From: Cytophagales bacterium
GTDB lineage: Bacteria; Bacteroidota; Bacteroidia; Cytophagales; VRUD01
Direction: 5' to 3'
Assembly (NCBI GenBank): GCA_019456305.1
Contig: VRUD01000046.1
Coordinates: forward strand, 1 to 34,609
Length of the DNA: 34,609 bases
A program made the position numbers and the translations under genes. The notes under the pieces are model-generated. The model did not search any database. It was not told the DNA's origin and was given only the letters and a program-made list of their open reading frames with translations. Shown in pieces: positions 8,385-15,903 of this stretch (positions within the stretch are counted from its first letter, which is position 1; each line of letters opens with the position of its first letter).

Positions 8385-8428
8385 GGCAAGCAAAGGTAAA
8401 TAAATTTAGTTATTAGTTTGTTAGCTTA

Positions 8429-8459
8429 TTTGTTAATTTGATTAAATTATTTAACTTTG
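8429..8459 (+). promoter_or_regulatory. Bacteroidota-type promoter before the MNT-HEPN fossil and LolA-like operon
   Basis: TTTG at 8429-8432, a 19-bp spacer and TAACTTTG at 8452-8459 fit the Bacteroidota -33/-7 consensus TTTG-N19-TAnnTTTG. Transcription would begin about 8465, just before the ATG of the fossil gene, and run on into the LolA-like gene. Confidence 0.55.
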
Positions 8460-8467
8460 TAATTATT

Positions 8468-8625
8468 ATGCAATCAAAACAAATACTAAAAGACGTAAAA
8501 AAAGAGAAGTTACAGATCATGATTCTGCCGTTGGATTTATTTCCAGCGAAGAAGCAACTAAATATATAGAGAACGGCAGTAAATTCAACCAAACCATAGA
8601 AAATTATATCCAAAATGAAATTTAA
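8468..8625 (+). pseudogene. Deletion fossil of an MNT-HEPN gene
   Basis: The first ~45 bp match the start of the intact MNT-HEPN gene at 16944 (MQ(S/L)KQILKDVKK/NE), including the short upstream stretch with TTTGTA. The last ~100 bp match its 3' end: DHDSAVGFISSEEATKYIEN against DYDSAGGYISSEEAAKYLEN, followed by NYIQNEI against NYIQKEM. About 660 bp between them are missing and the two parts are in different frames, so the ATG at 8468 now gives only a short mixed peptide ending at a stop near 8570. The original stop at 8623-8625 overlaps the start of the LolA-like gene by 11 bp, so the operon start codon lies within the fossil's tail. Confidence 0.88.
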
Positions 8626-9346
8626 CTTTATTTTGAAAAGTAGCCTGTCCTTTATTTTGTTTTTTTTACTATTCGCAGGCTTTGTGTTGTTTCAACCTGT
8701 AAGCAAAATAAGCTTAAACATGACTGCAAAAGTATTGCAAAATGGAAAGTATATAGTAACAAAAGGAGTAGTATTTTATCAGGCAGCCGGTGGATTGTTA
8801 GTTACGCATTTTACTTCACCATCTGAGTACCTTGTGAGCACTAATGCCAGGGGTGAATACAAAATATATAATAAAGAGGCAAATACCATTACTCAAAGCC
8901 AGGGTGCAGATTACAGCAGTGAAAATAGTTTTCTTTATTATTTTTTAAGCGGCAAAACACAATCAATGGGCCTTCGTTCAGTGGGCTTTCAACTTATTGA
9001 TACCAAAATAGAAGATAATTTGGTTATTACTACCTGGTCGCCCCCTTTGAATTTATCATCTTTATTGAGTAAAGCCGAGTTAGCTCATGAAAATTACCAG
9101 CCCATTTTTTTGGGTTTTTTTGATAGTGATGGCAAACCAAAACAAAAAGTTTTTTATACTGCATATTCAAAAATTGGGAATTATAATATTCCCTTGAATA
9201 TTACTGAATTTCAATACCTCACTCAAGGAGATTCGATAATTACAAAGCGTAGTTATTCTGATGTGAAAATAAATGAGCAGGTAGACGATACATATTTAAG
9301 TTTTAAGATACCTGTTAATGCAAAGTTAATTAAGCAAGGCTATTAA
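8615..9346 (+). CDS. LolA-like periplasmic lipoprotein-carrier-type protein
   Basis: The 243-residue product has an N-terminal signal or anchor helix (FILFFLLFAGFVLFQPV) and a region of alternating beta strands (MTAKVLQNGKYIVTKGVVFY, GGLLVTHFTSPSEYLVSTNA, EYKIYNKEANTI) typical of the LolA/LolB-like open barrel that binds acyl chains of lipoproteins. I infer a role in envelope lipid or lipoprotein handling, supported by the YidD-like gene directly after it. Overall similarity is judged by fold-like pattern rather than by a clear signature, so the exact function is uncertain. The start overlaps the 3' end of the MNT-HEPN fossil. Confidence 0.65.
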   Translation: MKFNFILKSSLSFILFFLLFAGFVLFQPVSKISLNMTAKVLQNGKYIVTKGVVFYQAAGGLLVTHFTSPSEYLVSTNARGEYKIYNKEANTITQSQGADYSSENSFLYYFLSGKTQSMGLRSVGFQLIDTKIEDNLVITTWSPPLNLSSLLSKAELAHENYQPIFLGFFDSDGKPKQKVFYTAYSKIGNYNIPLNITEFQYLTQGDSIITKRSYSDVKINEQVDDTYLSFKIPVNAKLIKQGY

Positions 9347-9359
9347 ACAATCATCAAAA

Positions 9360-9427
9360 ATGTGTTCAAGTGTTCTCGTGTTCATGCCTGCCTGTTGGCA
9401 GACAGGTGTTCAGGAGAGTTTACGTAA
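9360..9427. repeat. GTTCAAGTGTTC and CCTGCCTG repeat segment
   Basis: The short gap before the YidD-like gene holds direct and inverted copies of a GTGTTC(A) word (also TGCTTGAACACTG at its end) and a GC-rich imperfect palindrome, CCTGCCTGTTGGCAGACAGG. The in-frame upstream ATG at 9428 lies inside this repeat material. Confidence 0.6.
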
Positions 9428-9472
9428 ATGCTTGAACACTGTGCTCTTAAAAAAGCTATATCGTTTAGTTCT

Positions 9473-9922
9473 ATGATAAAAATAACTACTTTCTTTTTAT
9501 TATTGTATTGTATATGTCTTAATGTTGTTGCTCAGAATAAGAAAAGTGATCTGTTATTGATCAAAGAGCAAAATTTTTATGACGCCAGCTATGATAAAAG
9601 AGAGGTTAAGTTTTTGCTTAGCAGCAAAAAGAATCCTATAATTCGTTATAATCCTGTGAGTTTAACTTTCGGCTTGTTCATGTATTTTTATCAAAAAGTG
9701 CTTTCTGCACAAGTCTCATCCGGATGCTCTTTTCAGGTCAGTTGCTCTAATTTCAGTATGGTTGCGATCAAAAAATTTGGTCTTATTAAAGGTATTGCTT
9801 TGTCAGCAGACCGTTTAATGCGTTGTAACCAGCTTGCTGCTATTGATATTGATGTTTTGGACCTTGATTTTAAAAATCAAAAAATTAGAGACGACATTTC
9901 TCTATATTACTTTCATCATTAA
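9473..9922 (+). CDS. YidD-like membrane protein insertion efficiency factor with signal peptide
   Basis: YidD proteins are small proteins that assist membrane protein insertion near YidC/Sec. The core motif is visible as YQKVLSAQVSSGCSFQVSCS followed by NFSMVAIKKFGLIKGIALSADRLMRCN, matching the family pattern of an Y-x3-SP-like helix, a C-x(2-6)-SCS turn and a C-terminal RCN element. Unlike ordinary YidD, it has a long N-terminal extension with a signal peptide (TTFFLLLYCICLNVVAQ) and a charged linker, which is how Bacteroidota paralogues are often built. The ATG at 9473 starts this signal peptide; an upstream in-frame ATG at 9428 lies in repeat DNA and is less likely. Downstream, the TPR gene begins 4 bp after the stop. 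Confidence 0.8.
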   Translation: MIKITTFFLLLYCICLNVVAQNKKSDLLLIKEQNFYDASYDKREVKFLLSSKKNPIIRYNPVSLTFGLFMYFYQKVLSAQVSSGCSFQVSCSNFSMVAIKKFGLIKGIALSADRLMRCNQLAAIDIDVLDLDFKNQKIRDDISLYYFHH

Positions 9923-9925
9923 TTA

Positions 9926-10801
9926 GTGCAATTCGTGTTAAAGTATATTCTTTTTCCTGCCGTCTTTATTATTGTTACCAAAGCCGGCTTTTCGCAGAGG
10001 AGCTTTTCTGAAGAGATCAGTTTTGTCAATTATCTGATAGATAATGACGAATACAGAGACGCAATATTTGTTCTGAATACTTTGGAGAGGAATAATTCTT
10101 CTTTTAATGATTCACAAAAGGATAGTTTGAATTATCTTTTGGGATGGGTTTATTATAACATAAAATCCCTTGACACTTCTTCAATGTATTTGGAAAAGGT
10201 AGGTGATAGCTCCGTATTTTTAAATAAGTCAAGATATTACCAGGCATTTAACAACATTTTTATGAACAAAAGAGATTCAGCAAATACAATACTGAATAAT
10301 ATGCCTGTAAACCGGGAGCTAGAGCAGTTGAGGCTGTTTGAATTGGCTGGGGTTGCCTTGCTGGAAAGAAATTACGATCAATACAAAAAAATCTCCCGAA
10401 ACTTTGATTATACTTATTACCCTGTTACTCATGAGCAGAAAGAATTTGATGAATATTTCGTCAGTTTGCAGCAAATAAAAAACAAGTCTCCCTTCCTTGC
10501 AGCGACAATGTCTGCTATTATACCCGGTTCGGGTAAATGGTATGCAGGATACAGGGGAAAGGCGATTGCATCTTTTTTACAAGTGAGTTTGCTCGGGGCG
10601 GTTGCTGCTGAAAATTATGTCAAAGCAGGGCCCGTCAGCCCTCAGTTTATTATATTTGCAGGTTTCTTTTCCATATTTTATATAGGAAATATCTGGGGTA
10701 GTGTTTTAAGTGTTCAAATAAAAAGAGATGAACTTTTCAGAAAGGTTGACCATAATATTATGCTTGATCTTCATATTCCCTTACGCAGGGTATTCAACTA
10801 A
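9926..10801 (+). CDS. TPR protein with C-terminal PGxGxxYxG membrane domain (paralogue 1)
   Basis: The 291-residue protein begins with GTG and a signal peptide ending TKAGFSQ. Helical repeats follow (EEISFVNYLIDNDEYRDAIFVLN, LNYLLGWVYYNIKSLDTSSMYLEKVG), then a two-to-three-helix membrane region opened by the signature IIPGSGKWYAGYRGKA. The next gene has the same architecture (FLPGAGQLYAGYLGEG), so the two are tandem paralogues. Their position after LolA-like and YidD-like genes suggests a role in the cell envelope; the function is not known. The GTG start is supported by the signal peptide and the tight spacing to the upstream gene. Confidence 0.75.
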   Translation: MQFVLKYILFPAVFIIVTKAGFSQRSFSEEISFVNYLIDNDEYRDAIFVLNTLERNNSSFNDSQKDSLNYLLGWVYYNIKSLDTSSMYLEKVGDSSVFLNKSRYYQAFNNIFMNKRDSANTILNNMPVNRELEQLRLFELAGVALLERNYDQYKKISRNFDYTYYPVTHEQKEFDEYFVSLQQIKNKSPFLAATMSAIIPGSGKWYAGYRGKAIASFLQVSLLGAVAAENYVKAGPVSPQFIIFAGFFSIFYIGNIWGSVLSVQIKRDELFRKVDHNIMLDLHIPLRRVFN

Positions 10802-11693
10802 GGCGCAGAGCGCAGATCGTACCGAGCAACTCGGGAGCGCTGGGCACATGATGTCGATCACTATGCCCGACCAGCTGGCGGGACATAGCGCCATGCGCTT
10901 AGCTGATAGCTTGTTTGAGAAAAGTGAATACCGGATTGCTTCGATTGAATATGAAAGGGTATTTTTTTTAACTTCAGACTTTGCTGTTAAAACAGAAGCT
11001 TTGTTACGTAAAGCAGCATGCCTGAAACAAATGCAGCAGTTTCGAAAAGCTGAGCAGAGCCTGAACAGGGCGAATTTTGCTGGTTTAAATGACACTTTGA
11101 TCTACAAGGTAAGGTTTCAAAGCGCTTTGTGTGCATATCTTGGAGGAAATTTCAACAATGCGGAATCACAATTAATTCAAATTCATTACTTTTTAAAGGA
11201 CACTATTTTAACAATGCCTTCCTTGTTATTATATGTCTTGGTGCTTAATGAGCTAAATAGGTGGGATGAAGCTAAAGAGAAAATAGTGAAATGGATAAGC
11301 TTGACTGACCCGCCTCCTGCAGTTAAAGATAGCTTGTTAAATATTATAAGTAAAATATACCACGCAGACGATTATCCCAAATTCAAAAAGCTTAAGAATG
11401 CCCAAAGATTGTCATCATTTTTACCCGGGGCAGGACAGCTATATGCCGGGTATTTAGGGGAAGGTTTAGCTAATGTTTCTTTGCAGTTGGCTGCCCTTGC
11501 TTTTACAGGTTATGCTTTTTATTTTAATTACTACATAACAGCATTTATTGTCGGATACGGAATTTTTAGTAAGTTCTATATAGGAGGAATTAACCGCCTG
11601 GAATACTTAGTGAATAAGAAGAATTATGAGTTGTTGAGAGGATTTAATGACCGGTTAAAAGGAGAGATACTCAAAATAATGGAAAATGGTTGA
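10728..11693 (+). CDS. TPR protein with PGxGxxYxG membrane domain (paralogue 2), repeat-invaded N-terminus
   Basis: This 321-residue paralogue has a signal peptide (LTIILCLIFIFPYAGYSTKA), helical repeats (RLADSLFEKSEYRIASIEYE) and a C-terminal membrane region with FLPGAGQLYAGYLGEG and ISKFYIGG-like elements. Its start overlaps the previous gene by 74 bp in another frame, which is unusually long; I accept it because the signal peptide is convincing. Residues ~28-56 are encoded by GC-rich repeat DNA (10803-10893, with a GACCAGCTGGCGGGA palindrome and GCGCAGAGCGCAGA) just after the predicted cleavage site. Later ATGs at 10849 and 10891 would remove the signal peptide and seem less likely. Confidence 0.72.
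   Translation: MNFSERLTIILCLIFIFPYAGYSTKAQSADRTEQLGSAGHMMSITMPDQLAGHSAMRLADSLFEKSEYRIASIEYERVFFLTSDFAVKTEALLRKAACLKQMQQFRKAEQSLNRANFAGLNDTLIYKVRFQSALCAYLGGNFNNAESQLIQIHYFLKDTILTMPSLLLYVLVLNELNRWDEAKEKIVKWISLTDPPPAVKDSLLNIISKIYHADDYPKFKKLKNAQRLSSFLPGAGQLYAGYLGEGLANVSLQLAALAFTGYAFYFNYYITAFIVGYGIFSKFYIGGINRLEYLVNKKNYELLRGFNDRLKGEILKIMENG
10803..10893. repeat. GC-rich repeat segment within the second TPR gene
   Basis: The stretch is much richer in GC than its surroundings and includes GCGCAGAGCGCAGA, ACCGAGCAACTCGGGAGC and GACCAGCTGGCGGGA. The last shares the GCCAGCTGG-like core of the copies in pheS and murF. It starts one base after the stop of the upstream gene. Confidence 0.7.
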
Positions 11694-11817
11694 TCCTGAT
11701 TTTATCGGGATAAGTGTAAGATTGAAGATGGAAAAAATAGAAAATGATTCCTTACTCAATGATATAATACCATCTTCCGTCTTCCTTTTTCCATTAGACA
11801 TCTTACATTGTATAAAA

Positions 11818-11849
11818 AAAGCTCTAACCCCTGTTTGGGGTAGAGCTTT
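11818..11849. terminator. Bidirectional terminator-like hairpin
   Basis: AAAGCTCTAACCCC and GGGGTAGAGCTTT form a stem around TGTTT. A run of A precedes it and T follows, so it can serve the plus-strand envelope operon that ends at 11693 and the convergent TM2 gene. Confidence 0.8.
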
Positions 11850-11853
11850 CCAC

Positions 11854-11910
11854 GTGGTGTCGGGTGTTTCCACCCGACAAGCTCTGTCAGGTGGAAACAC
11901 CTGACACCAC
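11854..11910. repeat. 57-bp near-perfect palindrome (GGTGTTTCCACC family)
   Basis: Two 26-bp arms, differing at two positions, surround AGCTC. The words GTGGAAAC and CACCTGACACCAC in the right arm recur inside murF at 32093-32133, interrupted there by a second palindrome. Confidence 0.9.
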
Positions 11911-11921
11911 TTTAGGGAAAA

Positions 11922-12350
11922 TCAATCTCCTCCAGCCCAAACGAACCACTTTGGATTGTCTGTATATTTATTCAATGCTTCCTCACCTTTAAACACTACC
12001 CACCAAAAGTCTACAAAGGCAGCTATACTACTTGCAACAGGTACGCAAAAATAGAGAAAAAATAAATTTTTGTCTCCTGTTCCCATATAGCTTCTATGCA
12101 AAGCAAAAAATCCACAGAAGTAAGCCCTGAGCAGGTAGCCACCAACGGTTTTTCCCTCAGGTAAAGCCATCATGTTAATGCTGATGATGCTGGTTAATGA
12201 TGATAGTTCATCTGTTAATGTAAGTGTAACATCTTCAGATTGAACAAACAGCTGATCAATAGCAACATCATCAATTTTGTAGTTGTTAGCTGCAAAAGTT
12301 ATAGATACAGTCAAACAAACCAATAATAAAAGTGCTGATAATTTTTTCAT
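11922..12350 (-). CDS. Exported TM2-domain protein
   Basis: The 142-residue protein has a signal peptide (LLLLVCLTVSITFAA), a short polar stretch, and a TM2 domain: a first helix with GGYLLRAYFCGFFALHRSYMGT (the usual G-x-x-G-x-H-x-F-Y-x-G pattern modified), a short turn, and a second helix ending FVDFWWVVF. TM2 proteins are membrane proteins with no settled biochemical role. It is convergent with the upstream operon, separated by the terminator and palindrome at 11818-11910. Confidence 0.78.
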   Translation of the reverse strand: MKKLSALLLLVCLTVSITFAANNYKIDDVAIDQLFVQSEDVTLTLTDELSSLTSIISINMMALPEGKTVGGYLLRAYFCGFFALHRSYMGTGDKNLFFLYFCVPVASSIAAFVDFWWVVFKGEEALNKYTDNPKWFVWAGGD

Positions 12351-12579
12351 AATGATTTAAGTTAAGTTAAAGAATTTACTAAGTGTGTCAGGCGGGACAC
12401 CCCTCTTCCCCTCCTTAACAGAGGGAATACCTAACATCACAAAATCTGCCCAAATATACATTGTTTTTTAAAAAAAACAATTTTTTTAATATTTTTTTAA
12501 AAAACCTTGCATGGTATTTTTAATTGATTTAATATTGCCCCGTATTTATAATTCACTTATATAACTAAAACAAAAAATT

Positions 12580-13245
12580 ATGAAAAAATTTGTATTATTA
12601 TTCGTATCTGTTGGTTTATTTTGCATACTATGCTCAAATAAACTTGTATTTGCCCAGGATGATGTTACGGTTACGTATTCTCAAGGTGGGGGAGAGCAAG
12701 GTGATCTGTCATTTGGAACAGGCACAGTGGCAATAACTGCCGGTTATGGGTTCCCAAATTTAGGATTAGCTGTTTTAAAGTCTATTGAAAACCAAACCGG
12801 AGTAACAGGCTGGACAGCTTTCGGGCTCGGTCCTATTCACTTCAGAGCTGAATACGGCTTGTCAGATAAAGTTGGTTTTGCCCTCAGCGTCAATTATGTT
12901 TCATTTGGAGCAGAATATACCGAAGACGACTTTTTTACTGGTGCTACATACAATTATACAGTATCCTTTTCGTCAATAAGCTTTTTAGGGAGAATTAATG
13001 TACATTTTGCCACTACTGAAAAACTGGACGCATATTGGGGAATAGGGGCAGGTTATAGAACCGGAACATGGAAATTTGAGTCAAATGAACCTAATTATAT
13101 TCCTGATGTTATTAAAACACCCATACCCGTTGGCTTTGAAACTACATTAGGGCTTCGCTATTATTTTACTGATAATATTGGCGCTTATATAGAGATTGGA
13201 GCAGCCAAATCATTGATGCAAGGAGGGCTTGCAGTAAAATTCTAA
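12580..13245 (+). CDS. Outer-membrane beta-barrel protein
   Basis: The 221-residue product has a signal peptide (LFVSVGLFCILCSNKLVFAQ) and then alternating aromatic/hydrophobic strands with Gly-rich turns (GTVAITAGYGFPNLG, YWGIGAGYRTGTW, TTLGLRYYFTDNIGAYIEIG) and ends in VKF, the terminal Phe typical of Bam-inserted barrels. A small eight-strand, OmpA/OmpW-like barrel is likely. It is followed 7 bp later by a lipoprotein gene and both are probably co-transcribed. Confidence 0.78.
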   Translation: MKKFVLLFVSVGLFCILCSNKLVFAQDDVTVTYSQGGGEQGDLSFGTGTVAITAGYGFPNLGLAVLKSIENQTGVTGWTAFGLGPIHFRAEYGLSDKVGFALSVNYVSFGAEYTEDDFFTGATYNYTVSFSSISFLGRINVHFATTEKLDAYWGIGAGYRTGTWKFESNEPNYIPDVIKTPIPVGFETTLGLRYYFTDNIGAYIEIGAAKSLMQGGLAVKF

Positions 13246-13252
13246 ATGCAGA

Positions 13253-13747
13253 ATGAAATTAAAAATAAATTACTTACTTCTGTTTTTTATAACAGTGTTA
13301 TTACTCATTGGAATAAGCTGTTCAAAAGAAAAACAATTAGAAAGGTCGCTTCATAAAAAAGACGGCATTTGGGATATAGACAAAATTAGCTGGACAATTG
13401 TTCAACAGGATACAAGTGGACAATCAATTGAAACCGGGGGGGTGGAAACTAATGCCGGGACATTTACTTTTGACAAAGGCGGATCCGGAAGTTATGACTA
13501 TACTGTGGCTGGTACAAAGAGAGCCAATACATTTAGCTGGCAAGTTGACGGTAGCGATATTACCATATCGCGTATTTCTCAAAGTATTAACAGTAATTTT
13601 GAAATTGAGCAAATTGTTATATCTTTTACCGGGTCTGAAACAAGCAAGAATAATATAGAGTTGACCGGCTCTGAAATCATTCAGGAAGTAGGTGGTGTTA
13701 ATATTGATCAGTTTGTGTTAACAGGTACTTTTAATTTGAGTAAATAA
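13253..13747 (+). CDS. Lipoprotein with lipocalin-like strand pattern
   Basis: The 164-residue product has a lipoprotein signal (LLLFFITVLLLIGISC, lipobox with Cys followed by SKE). The mature part begins KDGIWDIDKISWTIV, a pattern common in small Bacteroidota lipocalin-like or DUF-type lipoproteins, and continues with alternating strands (GTFTFDKGGSGSYDYTV, NTFSWQVDGSDITIS). The function is unknown. It follows a barrel gene at 7 bp, so a paired envelope role is possible. Confidence 0.7.
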   Translation: MKLKINYLLLFFITVLLLIGISCSKEKQLERSLHKKDGIWDIDKISWTIVQQDTSGQSIETGGVETNAGTFTFDKGGSGSYDYTVAGTKRANTFSWQVDGSDITISRISQSINSNFEIEQIVISFTGSETSKNNIELTGSEIIQEVGGVNIDQFVLTGTFNLSK

Positions 13748-13764
13748 TATCCTCGAAAGGATTG

Positions 13765-13772
13765 TATATTTG
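13765..13772 (+). promoter_or_regulatory. -7 element (TATATTTG) before the aspartic protease gene
   Basis: TATATTTG fits TAnnTTTG exactly and lies 24 bp before the ATG at 13797. A properly spaced -33 TTTG is not visible, so support is limited. Confidence 0.4.
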
Positions 13773-13796
13773 CAATAACTTTATTATTAACCAAAA

Positions 13797-14182
13797 ATGG
13801 GACGAATAAGAACAAATATTAAAGTAGCAGAAGAGATTGCTGGACTTTATTTGATAGTGGAGCGAGGAATACCTATATTATTGAAGACATTGCCAAAAAT
13901 TTAACGACAGAAAAATTAGGAATTACCAGACCCGTTTCATTAGGAGGTGAAGCGCATACTGTGTCAAAAAACAGTGTGTTAAAATGTAAAATTGAAGGAT
14001 TACCAATTGAGGAGTTTGCATTAGTATTGGATCATATTGGAAACGATGATGATGGTAAAAAAATTGAAGTTCTATTTGGAGCTTTAGCGATGCAAAGATG
14101 GGGTATCAATCTTAATCTTGTGGAAGAAAAGTTAGATATGACGAATTATCCGAAGGAGTTTGTTGAGTTTTTAAACATTTGA
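13797..14182 (+). pseudogene. Frameshifted retropepsin-like aspartic protease
   Basis: The ATG at 13797 begins MGRIRTNIKVA in one frame. From about 13830 the conserved sequence continues in another frame as RDCWTLFDSGARNTYIIEDI, containing the catalytic D-S-G of clan AA single-domain proteases, and runs through LGGEAHTVSKNSV and LFGALAMQRWGINL (ILG/A-like second motif) to the stop. One missing base between 13823 and 13836 explains the switch. Without correction, translation from 13797 stops near 13907 and only a start at 13961 would yield the C-terminal half, lacking the active site. Related bacterial proteins of about 130 residues often sit in toxin-antitoxin-like or mobile contexts; the function is unclear. 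Confidence 0.8.
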
Positions 14183-14195
14183 AATGAAGAAAAAA

Positions 14196-14263
14196 TTAAC
14201 CACTAATTACACGAATTTTCACTAAAAAATAAATTCGTGCAAATTAGTGTAATTCGTGGTTAA
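14196..14263. repeat. Imperfect palindrome (AACCACTAATTACACGAATT family)
   Basis: TTAACCACTAATTACACG at 14196 pairs with CGTGTAATTAGTGGTTAA-like sequence ending at 14263; the mismatches are all T/G exchanges. It sits between the protease pseudogene and the next gene and may act as a terminator or be an inactive repeat. Confidence 0.75.
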
Positions 14264-14301
14264 ACGAAATTCCAATACTATTAATTAAACCAATTAAAAC
14301 A

Positions 14302-15858
14302 ATGAAAAAACTAATTTTATTACCCGTTTTATTTGCGCTGTTAATTAGCAATGCTAACTTAGTAAGCGCTCAATCAGCAGAGATTCGTGATGTAAGAAAA
14401 AGAGAATTCCGTGGCGTACATGCCATTGTGAATAAAGAAACAGGGGAAGCTGCCGGCTACTATACTTTTTATGTGAATGAAAAAGTAGGTGGCGGAATGA
14501 TCAATTTTGTAATTGCAATTTATGACCTGGAGCTGAAATTAATAAAACAAACCCCGATCACTATTTCCAAACGATCGACTGTGGATGGCAGTGAATTTAA
14601 CGGAAAGGATTTCATGTTTGTATTTAAGGACGTTCCCAAAAAGAAACTGACCTATGTAACCGTTGACAGCAAAGGCGGGATCATTAAAACCAAAGGGATC
14701 GTGGAAAAAAAGTTTGCAGCTACTACCTCCGAAGTCTATCCTTCTGCAAACGATGCATTTTACATTGTAAAACCCATCAAAGAGAAGAAATGGGGCTATT
14801 CTGTAGCAAAAACAGACCGTAATATTAATACGCTGTGGGAAAAGAGGTTTATGCCTGAAAAAGGGTTCGTAGGCGTAGAAGCTATAGAATCAGGGGGTGA
14901 CCGCATCATCGTGGTCCAGCTCATTAAGCCCAGTGCATTATCTAAAAAAGGAAAAGGCGAAATTGTATGCATGGATGACAAATCAGGTAATATTTTATAT
15001 AAATATCCATTGTTTGACGGAGTAGTTACAAACGTCCCGTCTGCATTTTTGATAGACAGCAAAGGTAATATCGTTACCGGAGGCATGTATTTTGCAGGAG
15101 AAAGAATGAGCGGAAAAAATTCTGATGGGCTATTTTTCTTAAAGCTATCTCCTGAGGGTAAAAAATTAACCTACACCAGGGTTGACTGGGATGCCGGTAT
15201 CCAGGAGCTTTTAAAAGCTACGTCAAGAAAATTTGCCATTGGCAGTAAGCCCAAAGTATTCTTCCATGACATCGTAGAATCAGAAGATGGGGGCTACCAG
15301 ATAATTTCTGAAACATTCCGAAAATCTATGCCGGGCATAAGCAGCAGATTAAAAGATTTAATTACAGGCAGGTATATTGGTGATATTACTCAAGATTCCA
15401 AACCACTTAATTTTACGGTAATGGATTTCATTATTTTCAATTATGACGAGAGTGGAAAAATGAATAACATAAACAAAATTGCCAAAGATTATACTAAAGT
15501 AGTTTGTTATTATCCTTATAATAGTGTCTATTATGGAGGTTTAAAGCTGGCGAAAGTTGTTAAAAGTTATGGTTTTTTTGATTATGCTTTTACCACCACG
15601 CTCCCGGATTCCAAACAGGAAGTTATGATCTCAAGAAACATGGTCAGTGCAAATCCTCATATTGGAATAACAAGCATTGAGGTAGGCAAAGAATCTGAAA
15701 CGCACAAGATCCCGATCAAAAGAGGCACCGCACGTATGACCGGTAAAGCAGCAAGCTTTATAGGCGCTATAAAATCAAAACCGGGTTATCTTTGTGTTTA
15801 TTATTATGATAAGAAGGAGCAAACGGTGCATTTATACCTGGAGAAGATACAAATGTAA
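14302..15858 (+). CDS. Secreted protein of unknown function (DUF6770-like)
   Basis: The 518-residue product has a clear signal peptide (LILLPVLFALLISNANLVSA, then QSAEIRDV). The mature part is rich in short strand pairs with Gly/Lys turns (GGGMINFVIAIYDLELKL, GKDFMFVFKDVPKKKLTYV, GNIVTGGMYFAGERMSGKNS), suggesting a beta-propeller-like fold, with a repeated D-x-x-G-N-I element. It resembles, from memory, Bacteroidota proteins annotated DUF6770. No sorting domain is present, so it is probably periplasmic. A perfect palindromic terminator follows the stop by 6 bp. Confidence 0.75.
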   Translation: MKKLILLPVLFALLISNANLVSAQSAEIRDVRKREFRGVHAIVNKETGEAAGYYTFYVNEKVGGGMINFVIAIYDLELKLIKQTPITISKRSTVDGSEFNGKDFMFVFKDVPKKKLTYVTVDSKGGIIKTKGIVEKKFAATTSEVYPSANDAFYIVKPIKEKKWGYSVAKTDRNINTLWEKRFMPEKGFVGVEAIESGGDRIIVVQLIKPSALSKKGKGEIVCMDDKSGNILYKYPLFDGVVTNVPSAFLIDSKGNIVTGGMYFAGERMSGKNSDGLFFLKLSPEGKKLTYTRVDWDAGIQELLKATSRKFAIGSKPKVFFHDIVESEDGGYQIISETFRKSMPGISSRLKDLITGRYIGDITQDSKPLNFTVMDFIIFNYDESGKMNNINKIAKDYTKVVCYYPYNSVYYGGLKLAKVVKSYGFFDYAFTTTLPDSKQEVMISRNMVSANPHIGITSIEVGKESETHKIPIKRGTARMTGKAASFIGAIKSKPGYLCVYYYDKKEQTVHLYLEKIQM

Positions 15859-15864
15859 ATAATA

Positions 15865-15898
15865 AAATGCCTATCCCGAGTACTCGGGATAGGCATTT
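15865..15898. terminator. Perfect 34-bp palindromic terminator
   Basis: AAATGCCTATCCCGAGT is followed directly by its exact reverse complement. It lies between two convergent genes (14302 plus and 15904 minus), with A-rich and T-rich flanks suited to both directions. The CCCGAGTACTCGGG core is the same as in the pheS insertion at 8106. Confidence 0.85.
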
Positions 15899-15903
15899 CT
15901 CCT

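Noticed and set aside
8413-8613. 66-codon minus-strand reading frame
   Set aside because: It runs antisense to the MNT-HEPN fossil, which explains this sequence better.
12351-12579. Promoter or gene in the 229-bp divergent gap
   Set aside because: Only an A/T-rich stretch, a GTCAGGCGGGACACC repeat fragment and an imperfect -7 sequence (TAATATTG) are seen; no convincing element.
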